Of a DNA stretch of 64,000 bases, positions 9,291 to 19,392 are shown in pieces. The translations under genes were made by a program, and so were the position numbers. The stretch comes from Bacteroides sp. 214 (GTDB lineage: Bacteria; Bacteroidota; Bacteroidia; Bacteroidales; Bacteroidaceae). The stretch's first letter is position 1. Each line of letters begins with the position of its first letter. The stretch is from contig NZ_QVML01000011.1 of the NCBI RefSeq assembly GCF_010501015.1, forward strand, positions 1-64,000, read 5' to 3'. The notes below the pieces were generated by a model. That model searched no databases and was not told where the DNA came from. It was given only the letters and a program-made list of their open reading frames with translations.

Positions 9291-10589
9291 ATGAATTTTG
9301 TAGAAGAATTAAGATGGAGAGGCATGATACAGGATATGATGCCGGGAACAGAAGAACAGTTACAAAAGGAAATGACTTCTGCTTACGTAGGAATTGACCC
9401 TACGGCAGATTCATTGCACATAGGACATTTGGTCAGTGTAATGATGTTGAAGCATTTTCAACGTGCGGGACACCGTCCTATCGCTTTGATTGGTGGAGCC
9501 ACCGGTATGATCGGAGACCCCTCGATGAAGTCGGCAGAACGCAACCTACTGGACGAAGCCACTCTCCGTCACAATCAGGAAAGTATCAAAAAGCAATTGG
9601 CGAAGTTTTTGGATTTCGACTCAGATGCGCCCAATGCAGCCAAGTTGGTCAACAACTATGACTGGATGAAGGATTATACGTTCCTGAATTTTATTCGTGA
9701 TATCGGTAAGCACCTCACAGTGAATTACATGATGGCAAAAGATTCGGTAAAGAAACGTCTGAATTCCGAATCAAGTGTAGGACTCTCTTTTACAGAGTTC
9801 TCTTATCAGCTTTTGCAAGGATACGATTATCTATATTTATATCAACACGAAGGTTGCCGCCTACAAATGGGAGGTTCCGACCAGTGGGGAAACATCACCA
9901 CAGGGACAGAGTTAATCCGTCGTAAGCTCGGTTCGGAAACCGAAGCATTTGCACTTGTATGCCCACTCATAACCAAAGCCGATGGTGGTAAATTTGGCAA
10001 GACAGAAAGCGGGAACATCTGGTTGGATCGTCGTTATACTTCTCCTTATAAATTTTATCAATTCTGGTTGAATGTAAGCGACGCAGACGCAGCTAAATAC
10101 ATCCGCATATTTACGGCTCTTGACCAGGAAGAAATAGCATCAATCGAAGCCGAACAAGCCGAAGCACCACACCTGCGGGCAATTCAAAAACGTCTGGCAA
10201 AAGAGATTACCATCATGGTACACTCCGAAGAAGACTATAATGCCGCAGTAGAAGCATCAAACATTCTGTTTGGAAACGCAACCGCCGATACCTTAAAAAA
10301 GCTGGACGAGGAAACACTCCTTGCTGTTTTCGAAGGCGTACCCCAGTTTGAAGTGAATAAAGAAGTGCTGGCAGCAGGTGTAAAAGCTGTCGATTTGTTT
10401 GTTGACAATTCTGCCATATTCCCATCCAAAGGAGAAATGCGCAAGCTGGTACAAAGCGGAGGAGTTTCGTTAAACAAAGAAAAGTTGGAAACATTCGACC
10501 AAGTTATCAACACCGATAGCTTACTCAACGGCAAATACCTGCTGGTACAAAGAGGCAAGAAGAATTATTATTTAGTGATAGCCCGATAA
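9291..10589 (+). CDS. tyrS: Tyrosyl-tRNA synthetase
   Basis: Class I aminoacyl-tRNA synthetase charging tRNA-Tyr. HIGH is at 43-46, GGSDQWGNI follows, and the KMSKS loop is the bacterial TyrS variant GKFGKTESG near 230. A C-terminal S4-like RNA-binding domain ([19 protein letters not shown]) completes the 432 residues. A TTG directly before the ATG is open but the ATG is the better start. It ends at the strong hairpin 10618-10650. Confidence 0.97.
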   Translation: MNFVEELRWRGMIQDMMPGTEEQLQKEMTSAYVGIDPTADSLHIGHLVSVMMLKHFQRAGHRPIALIGGATGMIGDPSMKSAERNLLDEATLRHNQESIKKQLAKFLDFDSDAPNAAKLVNNYDWMKDYTFLNFIRDIGKHLTVNYMMAKDSVKKRLNSESSVGLSFTEFSYQLLQGYDYLYLYQHEGCRLQMGGSDQWGNITTGTELIRRKLGSETEAFALVCPLITKADGGKFGKTESGNIWLDRRYTSPYKFYQFWLNVSDADAAKYIRIFTALDQEEIASIEAEQAEAPHLRAIQKRLAKEITIMVHSEEDYNAAVEASNILFGNATADTLKKLDEETLLAVFEGVPQFEVNKEVLAAGVKAVDLFVDNSAIFPSKGEMRKLVQSGGVSLNKEKLETFDQVINTDSLLNGKYLLVQRGKKNYYLVIAR

Positions 10590-10617
10590 GGCTGAACGAA
10601 ATACAATCAATTAGTTT

Positions 10618-10655
10618 TTGGGCTTCACTTTTATGCAAAGTGAAGCCCAATTTAT
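10618..10655 (+). terminator. tyrS terminator
   Basis: A perfect 13-bp stem, TTGGGCTTCACTT (10618-10630) with AAGTGAAGCCCAA (10638-10650), loop of seven, then TTTAT. Confidence 0.8.
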
Positions 10656-10713
10656 ATAAAAACAAAGTTCATTCCGGGATAAAACGAGGTTCACCTTCCT
10701 CTTTCAAAAAACT

Positions 10714-10796
10714 CACTGAGTTTTACTTCTCTTTTGACTGAGTTTTTTTATTTTCTGACTGAGTTTTGATGTAAAACCGACTGAGTTTTTGAACGT
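10714..10796. repeat. 22-bp-period array, word GACTGAGTTTT, four units
   Basis: (C/G)ACTGAGTTTT begins at 10714, 10736, 10757 and 10779, giving spacings of 22, 21 and 22 bp, with unrelated T-rich sequence between. The first unit contains the perfect dyad ACTCACTGAGT. The array fills the gap between the converging tyrS and susD genes. The same word in reverse complement occurs in the array at 49413-49495. Confidence 0.85.
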
Positions 10797-10810
10797 CAAT
10801 CACTACCATG

Positions 10811-12412
10811 TTAGAACACATTCCGTCCTACATCCCACCAAAGTCTCGTACCCCCGGTATCTACTCCGCCAAGCAGTTCAAGTAGCTTGTTATATTGCGA
10901 TGATGCCATATTGGTTGGATAAGGTAATCGGCGAATCATCTCTTCTGTATTAATGGTTCCACCACTATTATTCACTGCGACTCTAAAGAGTTGCGGATAT
11001 CCGGTGCGACGTTGCTCAGCCCAAGCTTCCGCACCTTCGGGGTAGCAGGCTAACCATTTTTGGGTGATGATACGTTCCAATTTCCGTTCATTAGTATCGG
11101 TTTCTTCCCATTTAGGTGTGATGGAAGAGCGGGTAGCTACATCAAATTGCGCATTGAACGCGTCGAAATAATCAACAGGGGTCCTCTCGCTCTTTAAATA
11201 CGTATCAGTTTCGGAAGATACGCTCCATTGCAAGAAAGAAGCTCGAACGCCCTGCTCGTAACATTCCGCTACATTCTCGGCAGTCAAACCGCGAAGTGCC
11301 GCTTCGGCACGAAGAAACCACGCTTCGGCAGGAGTCATTAATATCGCATTTGTTGTTTGCGATATAGCACTCTTGGAATGCGAATTATAGATATTGCTTG
11401 CAACACCCGTTCCCTGACGGATACCTTTATAGATTCCTTTGACATTAACGATGTATTGTCCATCTCCATCTCCTTCGGCAGGATCGAAATAGGCTAGTAG
11501 CCTCGGGTCATTGAAGCCTACTAGAAACGACTCCATATTGGCATTCATAAAGACTTCGCCCCAACTCTTATTAATCTCACCCAGTGGATTGATGTATCCG
11601 CTTCCGATAGTTGACACGGCAATAAGATGTTCGTTGGTATTCAAAAAGCCAATTTTACTTGCAAAACACTTGTTCACTTGCGTCTGAGCCATTGCCTTAT
11701 CTACATTCGAGACACGTATAGCCAACCGAAGGCGCAATGTATTGGCAAAGCGAAGCCATTCGTCGTACGTACGTGTCTTTGTGATTATATCAAATTTGGC
11801 AAAAGATTCAACGCCCGGATTCTCGTTCATCCATGCCTGAATCAATATAATACCCTCTTCCAAATCGGAAAAAAAGTTTTGATAGGCTACTTGCAAAGAT
11901 TCAGGACTGTTGTCTTCAGTACCGAATGCCGAATAAATCAGCGGACCGTACTGGTCGGCAATGCGATGCATAGTTGCCACCTTTAGTATCTTGGTTATAC
12001 CAAGAAAAGAGGGATATTCATCGGACAACGTTAGTTCTTCCGATTTATAGATGGCGGGCATAATATATCCGTACGTATTTTCCCAATTACTGGAGTTCCA
12101 ACCATCGTGCAAGTTATAAACAGAATTGGTAGTATTGGCATGGGTATAATTATGAAAATAGCCTGCAAACATATCTACATTCAAATTCTGCATAATCTGG
12201 AATTGCCAATTCAAGCCTGTTCCCCAGTTATAGTTAAAGTAAATCCCTTTTTGAATAATACTGGGCTGAATACCATATTTATTATAATCGTATTCTTGTT
12301 CTTCTTCAGGGAAACCTGTTTTGTCGGTATTGTATTTTTCAAAAGACCCGGTACAAGCCGTCAAGAAAACAATAATTCCGATAACCGATAAAGTATTATA
12401 TATTTTTCTCAT
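10811..12412 (-). CDS. SusD/RagB family outer-membrane lipoprotein (SusD-like_2 type)
   Basis: Surface lipoprotein that forms the lid of a SusC pore and captures ligand. It is 533 residues with a lipobox LTAC ending a short signal peptide (Cys20), then the TGSFEKYNTD start typical of the SusD-like_2 branch. An MTPAEAWFLRAEAALRG stretch in the C-terminal third is the characteristic TPR-like helix. It lies 12 nt downstream of its SusC partner. No glycosidase, peptidase or ECF sigma pair is adjacent, so the substrate cannot be read from context. Confidence 0.92.
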   Translation of the reverse strand: MRKIYNTLSVIGIIVFLTACTGSFEKYNTDKTGFPEEEQEYDYNKYGIQPSIIQKGIYFNYNWGTGLNWQFQIMQNLNVDMFAGYFHNYTHANTTNSVYNLHDGWNSSNWENTYGYIMPAIYKSEELTLSDEYPSFLGITKILKVATMHRIADQYGPLIYSAFGTEDNSPESLQVAYQNFFSDLEEGIILIQAWMNENPGVESFAKFDIITKTRTYDEWLRFANTLRLRLAIRVSNVDKAMAQTQVNKCFASKIGFLNTNEHLIAVSTIGSGYINPLGEINKSWGEVFMNANMESFLVGFNDPRLLAYFDPAEGDGDGQYIVNVKGIYKGIRQGTGVASNIYNSHSKSAISQTTNAILMTPAEAWFLRAEAALRGLTAENVAECYEQGVRASFLQWSVSSETDTYLKSERTPVDYFDAFNAQFDVATRSSITPKWEETDTNERKLERIITQKWLACYPEGAEAWAEQRRTGYPQLFRVAVNNSGGTINTEEMIRRLPYPTNMASSQYNKLLELLGGVDTGGTRLWWDVGRNVF

Positions 12413-12424
12413 GGTGCAATATTA

Positions 12425-15400
12425 TTAGAAAGATACTTTAATGTTGAAACCAAAACTCCGGTAAGAAGGCGAACCAAACACATCTACTCCTTGCAAAGCA
12501 TTGCCCGCAGACATGGTATTGTCCGGGTCGTAGGGTGCTTTCTTATAAAAGAAGAATAGATTACGACCTATCAGCGAGAAGTCAACCGTATTGAATATAC
12601 CCGTTTTGTCCACAATGCTTTTGGGTACCGAGTAACCGATAGAAAGTTCTCTCAACCGCACATTTGTAGCACTGTACATATAATATTCGGTAATGCAGGT
12701 ATTGCGGGAGCTTACCAGTTTATAGAAACCCTCTACGTCAGTAAACTTCTGTCCATCTACCACTACATAGCTTTTATCGCGTGCACTACCGGTTGCTTTG
12801 CTCACTCCGGTGTAATCCAACTCTGCCTGTGTAGCCGAAAACACCTCTCCACCTATACGAGCATCGATAAGAAAATAAAGATAAAAACCTTTGTACATTA
12901 GATTATTATCCCAACCAAGCATATACTTAGGAGTACAGTTACCCACCTTCTCTGTATTTTTTTGCCCAGCCGACAAGGGTAATCCACTTTCATCCAGCAT
13001 TATCTTCCCGTTTTCATCACGTTGAAAAGCATTACCATAAATATCGCCAAACGAGCCACCCGGCTCCAAGCGCATGGCGTAGTTCATTGAAATACCTTCA
13101 TCTCCGTAAATATAACTTTGCAGTTCGGGATGTAATGAAACAATTTCATTCTTATTCCATGAATAGTTCAAACCGGTTATCCAACGGAAGCCTGAATAAA
13201 TAACTGGCGTCGCTTCCAGCATCAACTCAATGCCACTATTGCGAATTTCACCGGCATTCATCATAGAATATTTATAAGCAGCTCCGGCAGCGTTGGGCAA
13301 TGTAAGCAGCTGATTCTTTGTTTTACTTCGATAAAAAGTAAGGTCTATGCCCAGTCGCTGATTAAAAAATTTCCAGTCAGTACCTATTTCGTACGAAGTA
13401 TTTCGTTCTGGTTTCAGTTCCTCGAATGGTGCTTTATCATTAGCTTGTATACCTCCACCCGAAACAATCTTATCTTGCAGCTTGCTGATGAACAAAGGCA
13501 GGTCATTACCCACTTGCCCCCAAGAAGCACGCAACTTTCCATGTGATATCCATTTAGGCAAGCGCATAGAGTTACCAACTACCCACGACACCCCAATAGA
13601 AGGATACATAAAACTATTGTTTTTGGTATATGCCAATGTAGATGACCAGTCATTACGCAACGTAGCATCTACATATAGAAAATCTTTCCACCCCACTTGT
13701 ACGGTACCAAAAAGAGATTGCAATTCTCTGCACTCATCAATACTTTCTTCTATATCGGCATTTGTATTCATCACGATATTCGCAACATTAAACTGATTAG
13801 GGTAATACAATGAGGCATTTTTGGAATCTAAACGCAACATATTCACCTTTGTATTATTGATACTTGCACCGATTGCACTATTGAAAGACCAGTTTCCCCA
13901 TGTGTTTTCATACATTGCCATAATATCGCCATAAAGCAGAAACTCGGTTTGCTTCATATCAATGTATCGTCCATTGGCATAACCGTTACTTTCTCCTTCG
14001 GGGAAATAGAGCCCGGCAATCTCGGAGGCAGTAGAGGCATATATTCTTTGCGTATATTTATCATTAATATAATCTGCCGTACCGCGCAGTTGCAACTTTA
14101 ACTTATTGGTTATTTTAATATTTGCCGTTAGGTTTGCTATGCCACGAAAACGGGTATCTTCACTTAACGCCCTGTTTGTAAGCCAATAAGGATTCTGTTC
14201 AAAACTGGTAATGTCTTTGTACCAGCTCTGCACCTTCATATTTCTTCCTGCGTCATACACTTCAAACCCTTCCTTGTATGGTTTAATATCTTCGCCACGT
14301 GCAAAAGTATATAGTCCTACCAACGGATTCATATAATAGCCACCGGTAGTAGGACGGTTCTTCACGCTCTGATGCATCAGATTTACGTTGGCATCCACTT
14401 TAAGGTAGTTCTTGAAGAAGTTGGTTGTTTCTCGAAACATCAGGTTATGTTTCTTCAGGTTGTTTTTATCTACAACTCCCCTACCATAAGTATTTGCGTA
14501 AGAGAAATAGGTTTGTGCCTCCTTAGTACCCTTGGAAATACTTAGCGAATTAATGCTCGTCACTCCTTTGCGAAAGAAATCTTTCTCATTATTATATTGC
14601 TGTAACTTACCCGCGCTTCCCCAACTCATTCTATTATCATCCATTCCGTAGTGGTTCTGAAACTCCGGCAAAGATGTTGAATAATCAACCATAGTGGTAG
14701 ATGAGAATGTGGTCAGCTGACGGTTTTGTTCTCCCTTCTTAGTTGTAATCACAATAACACCATTTGCTGCCTGCGTTCCATAAAGAGCTGCCGCCGAAGC
14801 ACCTTTCAAAAGGCTAAGGCTCTCAATATCGTCGGGGTTAAGATTGGAAATACCATCGGTTCCATCTCGGTTAGCAGCATTAGATATCCCACCGATAACG
14901 GTCGATACACCTTCGTTGATACTAGTCAAGATAGGCACCCCGTCTATCACAAACAGAGGTTGATTACTACTATTAATTGAACGGGTACCACGTATGTTAA
15001 TCTTGGCAGAGCCACCAAGTCCGGAAAAGCTACGATTAATACGCACCCCAGCCGACTTCCCGGCCAGCGCGGTTATAAAGTTAGGATCTTTTACGCGTGT
15101 AAACTCTTCATTTTGTATCAGTTGCGTAGAGTATGCAATAGAAGCCTCTTTTTTGGTAATACCCATCGCCGTAACGATAGCAGTCTCCATAAGTGCTTCG
15201 ACTTCCATACGGATAGGAATTTGCGTACGCCCATTTACCGGTATTAGCTGTGTTCTATACCCGGTTGCGGTTATGAGCAGTTCGCTATCCGCATTAAGAT
15301 CAATGACAAAGTCGCCATTAGCATTGGTAAACACACGATTGTTGGCGCCTCTCTCAACTATAGATACCCCACCAATCGGCTCTCCCTTCATATCTGTCAC

Positions 15401-15487
15401 ATTTCCTCCAACTGCTGTTTGAGCATATGCAATCGCAGGAGCCAGCATAGCTATAAGCCATACTAATGCCAAAATAGTTTTCTTCAT
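12425..15487 (-). CDS. SusC/RagA family TonB-dependent outer-membrane transporter
   Basis: TonB-dependent pore that imports the ligand held by SusD. The signal peptide ends AIAYA with mature N-terminus QTAVGG. An N-terminal carboxypeptidase-regulatory-like domain (about 25-105) is followed by a plug with GKSAGVRINRSFSG, NIRGTRSINSSNQPLFVIDG and LKGASAAALYGTQAANGVI, then a 22-strand barrel ending in an aromatic residue (IKVSF). An upstream ATG gives six extra residues (MQHRVF), but MKKT is the natural signal-peptide start. 1,020 residues, full length. Confidence 0.95.
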   Translation of the reverse strand: MKKTILALVWLIAMLAPAIAYAQTAVGGNVTDMKGEPIGGVSIVERGANNRVFTNANGDFVIDLNADSELLITATGYRTQLIPVNGRTQIPIRMEVEALMETAIVTAMGITKKEASIAYSTQLIQNEEFTRVKDPNFITALAGKSAGVRINRSFSGLGGSAKINIRGTRSINSSNQPLFVIDGVPILTSINEGVSTVIGGISNAANRDGTDGISNLNPDDIESLSLLKGASAAALYGTQAANGVIVITTKKGEQNRQLTTFSSTTMVDYSTSLPEFQNHYGMDDNRMSWGSAGKLQQYNNEKDFFRKGVTSINSLSISKGTKEAQTYFSYANTYGRGVVDKNNLKKHNLMFRETTNFFKNYLKVDANVNLMHQSVKNRPTTGGYYMNPLVGLYTFARGEDIKPYKEGFEVYDAGRNMKVQSWYKDITSFEQNPYWLTNRALSEDTRFRGIANLTANIKITNKLKLQLRGTADYINDKYTQRIYASTASEIAGLYFPEGESNGYANGRYIDMKQTEFLLYGDIMAMYENTWGNWSFNSAIGASINNTKVNMLRLDSKNASLYYPNQFNVANIVMNTNADIEESIDECRELQSLFGTVQVGWKDFLYVDATLRNDWSSTLAYTKNNSFMYPSIGVSWVVGNSMRLPKWISHGKLRASWGQVGNDLPLFISKLQDKIVSGGGIQANDKAPFEELKPERNTSYEIGTDWKFFNQRLGIDLTFYRSKTKNQLLTLPNAAGAAYKYSMMNAGEIRNSGIELMLEATPVIYSGFRWITGLNYSWNKNEIVSLHPELQSYIYGDEGISMNYAMRLEPGGSFGDIYGNAFQRDENGKIMLDESGLPLSAGQKNTEKVGNCTPKYMLGWDNNLMYKGFYLYFLIDARIGGEVFSATQAELDYTGVSKATGSARDKSYVVVDGQKFTDVEGFYKLVSSRNTCITEYYMYSATNVRLRELSIGYSVPKSIVDKTGIFNTVDFSLIGRNLFFFYKKAPYDPDNTMSAGNALQGVDVFGSPSYRSFGFNIKVSF

Positions 15488-15553
15488 AAATACTCTGTGT
15501 TGCATTTGAAACTAAAAGTTTACATAAAATACATTTTTGCCAAAATATTATTT

Positions 15554-15561
15554 TATATTTG
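15554..15561 (+). promoter_or_regulatory. Plus-strand -7 box between susC and pnp
   Basis: TATATTTG fits TAnnTTTG exactly. TTTG at 15536-15539 could be the -33 box but is only 14 nt away, shorter than usual. No plus-strand gene follows; the next element downstream is a terminator-like hairpin. Confidence 0.5.
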
Positions 15562-15567
15562 CAATGT

Positions 15568-15648
15568 GTTAAGTTAATAAATTGATTATGGTCGATTTGT
15601 AACTGTTTTGAATCGGAAGGTATGGGGGTACTTTCCGATTCTTTTTGT
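15568..15648 (+). ncRNA. Candidate small RNA divergent from susC
   Basis: Starting about seven bases after the -7 box at 15554-15561, a transcript of about 80 nt would end at an intrinsic terminator: GAATCGGAAGG (15610-15620), loop, CTTTCCGATTC (15631-15641), then TTTTTG. The T run is on the plus strand only, so the hairpin does not belong to the minus-strand genes pnp or susC. The only ATG opens a four-codon frame, arguing against a protein. Bacteroides PULs are known to carry small RNAs beside susC. Existence and boundaries are inferred. Confidence 0.45.
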
Positions 15649-15675
15649 AAAAGTACGCTTTTTACTTATCGTTCT

Positions 15676-15707
15676 AAAAAAAACCTGATCAAAATTGATC
15701 AGGTTTT
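15676..15707 (-). terminator. pnp terminator
   Basis: AAAACCTGATCAA (15680-15692) pairs perfectly with TTGATCAGGTTTT (15695-15707); on the minus strand it is followed by a long T run. Confidence 0.85.
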
Positions 15708-15732
15708 CCTATTACGTTTTGGCGTTAGGAAT

Positions 15733-17859
15733 TTAATTCTTTTCCGGACGAGGAAGCAACACCTTTCTTGACAACTTGAACTTACCTGTTTTAGGATCAA
15801 TATCAAGCAATTTCACTTCTATTTCGTCGCCTTCTTTGATACCAGCTTCTTCTACTGTTTCCAGACGTTTCCAATCTATTTCAGAGATGTGAAGCAATCC
15901 GTCTTTACCTGGCAAGAATTCAACGAAAGCACCATAAGGCATTACAGAACGTACTTTCCCTTTGTATACTTCGCCAACTTCGGGCACAGTAACAATACCT
16001 TTAATCAGGCGCATAGCATTATCAATACTTTGCTTGTTGGTTCCAGAAACTTCAATTCTACCAGTTCCATCGATTTCTTCAATCGTAATAACTGTACCGG
16101 TTTCTTCTTGCATTCCTTGAATGATTTTTCCACCCGGTCCAATAACAGCTCCGATGAATTCTTTTGGAATAACAAGTACTTCAATGCGTGGTGCATGGTC
16201 TTTAAGATCAACACGTGGTTCGGGCATTGTATCGGTAATCTTATTAAGGATGTGCAAACGACCTTCTTTAGCTTGGTTCAATGCGGTTTCCAGGATTTCG
16301 AATGACAGTCCGTCTACCTTGATGTCCATTTGCGTTGCAGTGATACCTTTGGTAGTTCCGGTTACCTTAAAGTCCATATCGCCTAAGTGGTCTTCGTCTC
16401 CAAGAATATCCGAAAGAACGGCATATTTTTCTTCACCGGCATTCTTAATCAATCCCATGGCTATACCCGAAACCGGACTTTTCATCTTCACGCCCGCATC
16501 CATAAGCGCCAATGTGCCGGCACATACAGTTGCCATAGATGAAGAACCGTTTGATTCAAGAATATCCGAAACAACGCGAATTACGTATGGATAATCGGCA
16601 GGAATCATTCCCTTCAAAGCTCTGTGCGCTAAGTTACCATGTCCAATTTCACGACGTCCTACACCACGTTGTGGTCTTGCTTCGCCTGTTGAGAATGGAG
16701 GGAAGTTATAGTGCAATAAGAAACGCTCTTTTCCGTGGAATAACACATCGTCTACCATTTTCTCATCAAGCTTGGTTCCCAATGTAACCGAAGTCAATGA
16801 TTGTGTTTCACCACGTGTAAACACTGCAGAGCCGTGAGGACCCGGTAGATAATCTACTTCACACCAAATAGGACGAATCTCTGTTGTAGTACGACCATCC
16901 AAGCGTTTTCCTTCATCAAGGATGCTACGACGCATGGCTTCTTTTTCCACATCGTGATAGTAGCGCGCCACTAAGCCTGCTTTTTCTGCCAATTCTTCTT
17001 CAGTCATTGATGCTTTGAATTCATCGCAAACAGCGACAAAGGCATCATGACGTTCGTGTTTATTTTTATTCCCCGAAGCTGCAATAGCATATGCCTTATC
17101 ATAGCAAGCTTCGTGTATTCTTTGGCGAAGTTCTTCGTCATTCACCTCATGGTTATATTCACGTTTTACGGTTTTACCCACTTCTTCCATCAGCTCCATT
17201 TGCGCCTTGCAATGTACCTTAATAGCTTCGTGAGCTACCTTCATCGCTTCGAGCAGTTCGGCTTCCGATACTTCTTTCATTTCACCTTCCACCATCATGA
17301 TGTTGTCCATAGTAGCAGCTACCATCACATCGATGTCGGCCTTCTCCAATTGTTCAAAAGTAGGATTTACAACGAATTTACCATCAATACGTGCAACACG
17401 CACCTCCGAGATTGGTCCATTAAATGGGATATCCGATACGGCAAGTGCAGCAGAAGCAGCAAGTCCGGCAAGTGCATCAGGAATATCTACTCCGTCGGCA
17501 GAATAAAGGGTTATATTAACAAATACGTCTGCATGATAATTATCAGGGAAGAGTGGACGAAGCGCACGGTCTACCAAACGACTGGTAAGGATTTCATAAT
17601 CTGAGGCTCTACCTTCTCTTTTGGTAAATCCTCCGGGGAATCTTCCGAAAGAAGCAAATTTCTCTTTGTACTCTACCTGTAGTGGCATAAAATCAACTCC
17701 GGGAGTTGCGTCTTTTGCGGCAACAACAGTGGCTAGCATCATGGTTTTTCCCATACGAAGCATAACAGCACCATCTGCTTGTTTTGCCAATTTCCCGGTT
17801 TCGAGTGTGATGGTTCTTCCATCACCCAGCTCGATTGTCTTAACAATTGGATTAATCAT
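15733..17859 (-). CDS. pnp: Polyribonucleotide nucleotidyltransferase
   Basis: 3'-5' phosphorolytic exoribonuclease in mRNA turnover. The 708 residues contain two RNase PH domains ([16 protein letters not shown] and [18 protein letters not shown] loops), a helical linker, a KH domain with GPGG, and a C-terminal S1 domain ([18 protein letters not shown]). The open frame extends 17 codons upstream, but those bases overlap the -7 box at 17900-17907 and the likely transcription start, so ATG at 17859 ([14 protein letters not shown]) is the start. Confidence 0.97.
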   Translation of the reverse strand: MINPIVKTIELGDGRTITLETGKLAKQADGAVMLRMGKTMMLATVVAAKDATPGVDFMPLQVEYKEKFASFGRFPGGFTKREGRASDYEILTSRLVDRALRPLFPDNYHADVFVNITLYSADGVDIPDALAGLAASAALAVSDIPFNGPISEVRVARIDGKFVVNPTFEQLEKADIDVMVAATMDNIMMVEGEMKEVSEAELLEAMKVAHEAIKVHCKAQMELMEEVGKTVKREYNHEVNDEELRQRIHEACYDKAYAIAASGNKNKHERHDAFVAVCDEFKASMTEEELAEKAGLVARYYHDVEKEAMRRSILDEGKRLDGRTTTEIRPIWCEVDYLPGPHGSAVFTRGETQSLTSVTLGTKLDEKMVDDVLFHGKERFLLHYNFPPFSTGEARPQRGVGRREIGHGNLAHRALKGMIPADYPYVIRVVSDILESNGSSSMATVCAGTLALMDAGVKMKSPVSGIAMGLIKNAGEEKYAVLSDILGDEDHLGDMDFKVTGTTKGITATQMDIKVDGLSFEILETALNQAKEGRLHILNKITDTMPEPRVDLKDHAPRIEVLVIPKEFIGAVIGPGGKIIQGMQEETGTVITIEEIDGTGRIEVSGTNKQSIDNAMRLIKGIVTVPEVGEVYKGKVRSVMPYGAFVEFLPGKDGLLHISEIDWKRLETVEEAGIKEGDEIEVKLLDIDPKTGKFKLSRKVLLPRPEKN

Positions 17860-17899
17860 AAATAATTGTTTTGTATTCTTTTTCTCTTTAAAATTCGGG

Positions 17900-17907
17900 C
17901 AAAGATA
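17900..17907 (-). promoter_or_regulatory. pnp -7 box
   Basis: TATCTTTG on the minus strand fits TAnnTTTG; its position excludes the longer pnp start at 17910. Confidence 0.65.
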
Positions 17908-18000
17908 CACAATCTACTCCTAATATAGTGAAAATGAGCCGAAAAGTTACTTCATTTTTCGTTTTTCCTCTTTACATTAACAAGAAGCGGAGCAAAAAGC

Positions 18001-18030
18001 TTTGAGTAATTTGTAAAAAAGCTATATTTG
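18001..18030 (+). promoter_or_regulatory. Promoter of the TlpA-like lipoprotein gene
   Basis: TTTG at 18001-18004 and TATATTTG at 18023-18030, an 18-nt gap. Confidence 0.7.
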
Positions 18031-18054
18031 CATCGTTAAAATACATTGAATAAC

Positions 18055-19206
18055 ATGAAGAAATTATCTTTTCTCACTTTTGTAATAGTTTTGTTGGCTA
18101 GTTGCCAACCAGAAGCAAAGTTTACCATAGAGGGAACTATCAGCGCTGCCGCTGGCAAGAAAATATATCTGGAAGCTTCCGCCATTCAAGGAATAGCTTT
18201 ACTTGATTCTGTAAAGTTGAAAGAAAACGGAACCTTTAAGTTCAACTACCCGGCACCTGCCTCTCCTGAGTTTTTCCGACTACGTATAGAAAACAAAGTC
18301 ATAAACTTTGCTGTAGACTCTACCGAAACAATAAAAATCAACGCACCTTTTGCGAATTTCTCTACCGCTTATTCCGTAGAAGGTTCAGAGAGCAGTACAC
18401 ATATAAAAGAACTGGTACTGAAACAGATTGCTCTTCAAAGCGAGGTAAACAAGTTACTCAAGGCAAATCAAGAATATCGAATGACAAATGTTGCCTTAGG
18501 AGACTCTATTTCCAACTTACTGAGTGCTTATAAGAACGACGTAAAATTTAACTATATATTTACACAGCCCTATAGTCCCGCCGCTTACTTTGCACTGTTT
18601 CAGAAGTTGAATGAGTATTTAATTTTCGATCCGATGAACAACAAAGAAGACTTAAAGTGTTTTCAGGCTGTTGCCACAAGTTGGGATATGCGTTACCCAC
18701 ATGCGCTTCGAGTAAAAAATCTTGCAAATCTTGCCATACGCGGTCTTAAAAACACACGTATTGTGAAGGAAGAGGTTGTAGAAATTCCGGAAGAAAAAAT
18801 ATCCGAAGTAGGAATCATTGACATCGCATTGCCCGATATCAAAGGAAATATCAAGAAAGTCAGTGAGCTTAAAGGCAAAGTGGTATTGATAGATTTCACC
18901 GTTTATCAAACCAATTTATCGACCCCACACAACCACATGTTAGTAGACCTCTACAAGAAATATGCCGACAAAGGATTGGAAATCTACCAACTATCCTTAG
19001 ACTCCGACGAGCACTTTTGGAGAACCGTAGCAGGCAACCTGCCTTGGGTTTGCGTAAGAGATGGCAATGGCATTTATTCTACTTACGTCAATATTTACAA
19101 TGTCCAGAAAGTTCCTACCTATTTTTTAGTTAATAAGAATAGTGAGTTGAGCTCCAGAGAAGACTCTATTGAAAGCCTCGAATCGGCTATCAAAGCATTG
19201 TTATAG
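18055..19206 (+). CDS. DUF4369/thioredoxin-like lipoprotein lacking the CXXC motif
   Basis: A 383-residue periplasm-facing lipoprotein (lipobox LASC) with an N-terminal DUF4369 beta domain (FTIEGTISAAAGKKIYLEA onward) and a C-terminal TlpA-like thioredoxin domain from about residue 250. Where redox-active relatives have WCxxC, this one reads DFTVYQTNLSTPHN, with no cysteine. The cis-Pro loop VPTYFL is kept. It is therefore unlikely to be an oxidoreductase and may act as a binding or chaperone domain. A TTG three codons upstream is open, but ATG 18055 gives the proper signal peptide. Confidence 0.85.
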   Translation: MKKLSFLTFVIVLLASCQPEAKFTIEGTISAAAGKKIYLEASAIQGIALLDSVKLKENGTFKFNYPAPASPEFFRLRIENKVINFAVDSTETIKINAPFANFSTAYSVEGSESSTHIKELVLKQIALQSEVNKLLKANQEYRMTNVALGDSISNLLSAYKNDVKFNYIFTQPYSPAAYFALFQKLNEYLIFDPMNNKEDLKCFQAVATSWDMRYPHALRVKNLANLAIRGLKNTRIVKEEVVEIPEEKISEVGIIDIALPDIKGNIKKVSELKGKVVLIDFTVYQTNLSTPHNHMLVDLYKKYADKGLEIYQLSLDSDEHFWRTVAGNLPWVCVRDGNGIYSTYVNIYNVQKVPTYFLVNKNSELSSREDSIESLESAIKALL

Positions 19207-19270
19207 GCGCACTGAAAAGAAGCCGTAATGGCAAAATTAATTAAAATATGTTACATAACAGCCTTTTGAT

Positions 19271-19302
19271 TTTGGCTGATGTGATATTAAAGCATACCTT
19301 TG
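19271..19302 (+). promoter_or_regulatory. greA promoter
   Basis: TTTG at 19271-19274 and TACCTTTG at 19295-19302 with a 20-nt gap. The leader to greA is about 85 nt. Confidence 0.75.
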
Positions 19303-19324
19303 CATAAGAAATTTGAGAAAAGGG

Positions 19325-19357
19325 TTCCAACATGACACAGTGTTGGAATTCTTTTTT
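19325..19357 (+). terminator. Intrinsic-terminator-like hairpin in the greA leader
   Basis: TTCCAACA (19325-19332) pairs with TGTTGGAA (19341-19348), loop of eight, followed by TTCTTTTTT. It lies between the greA promoter and the greA start, so it can only act as an attenuator or as the end of a short leader RNA of about 50 nt. Confidence 0.7.
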
Positions 19358-19392
19358 GTTATATACTTCAATAATAAAAAGGAGGAAAGACA

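Noticed and set aside
17860..17910. Longer pnp start at 17910
   Set aside because: The extra codons overlap the -7 box at 17900-17907 and the expected transcription start.
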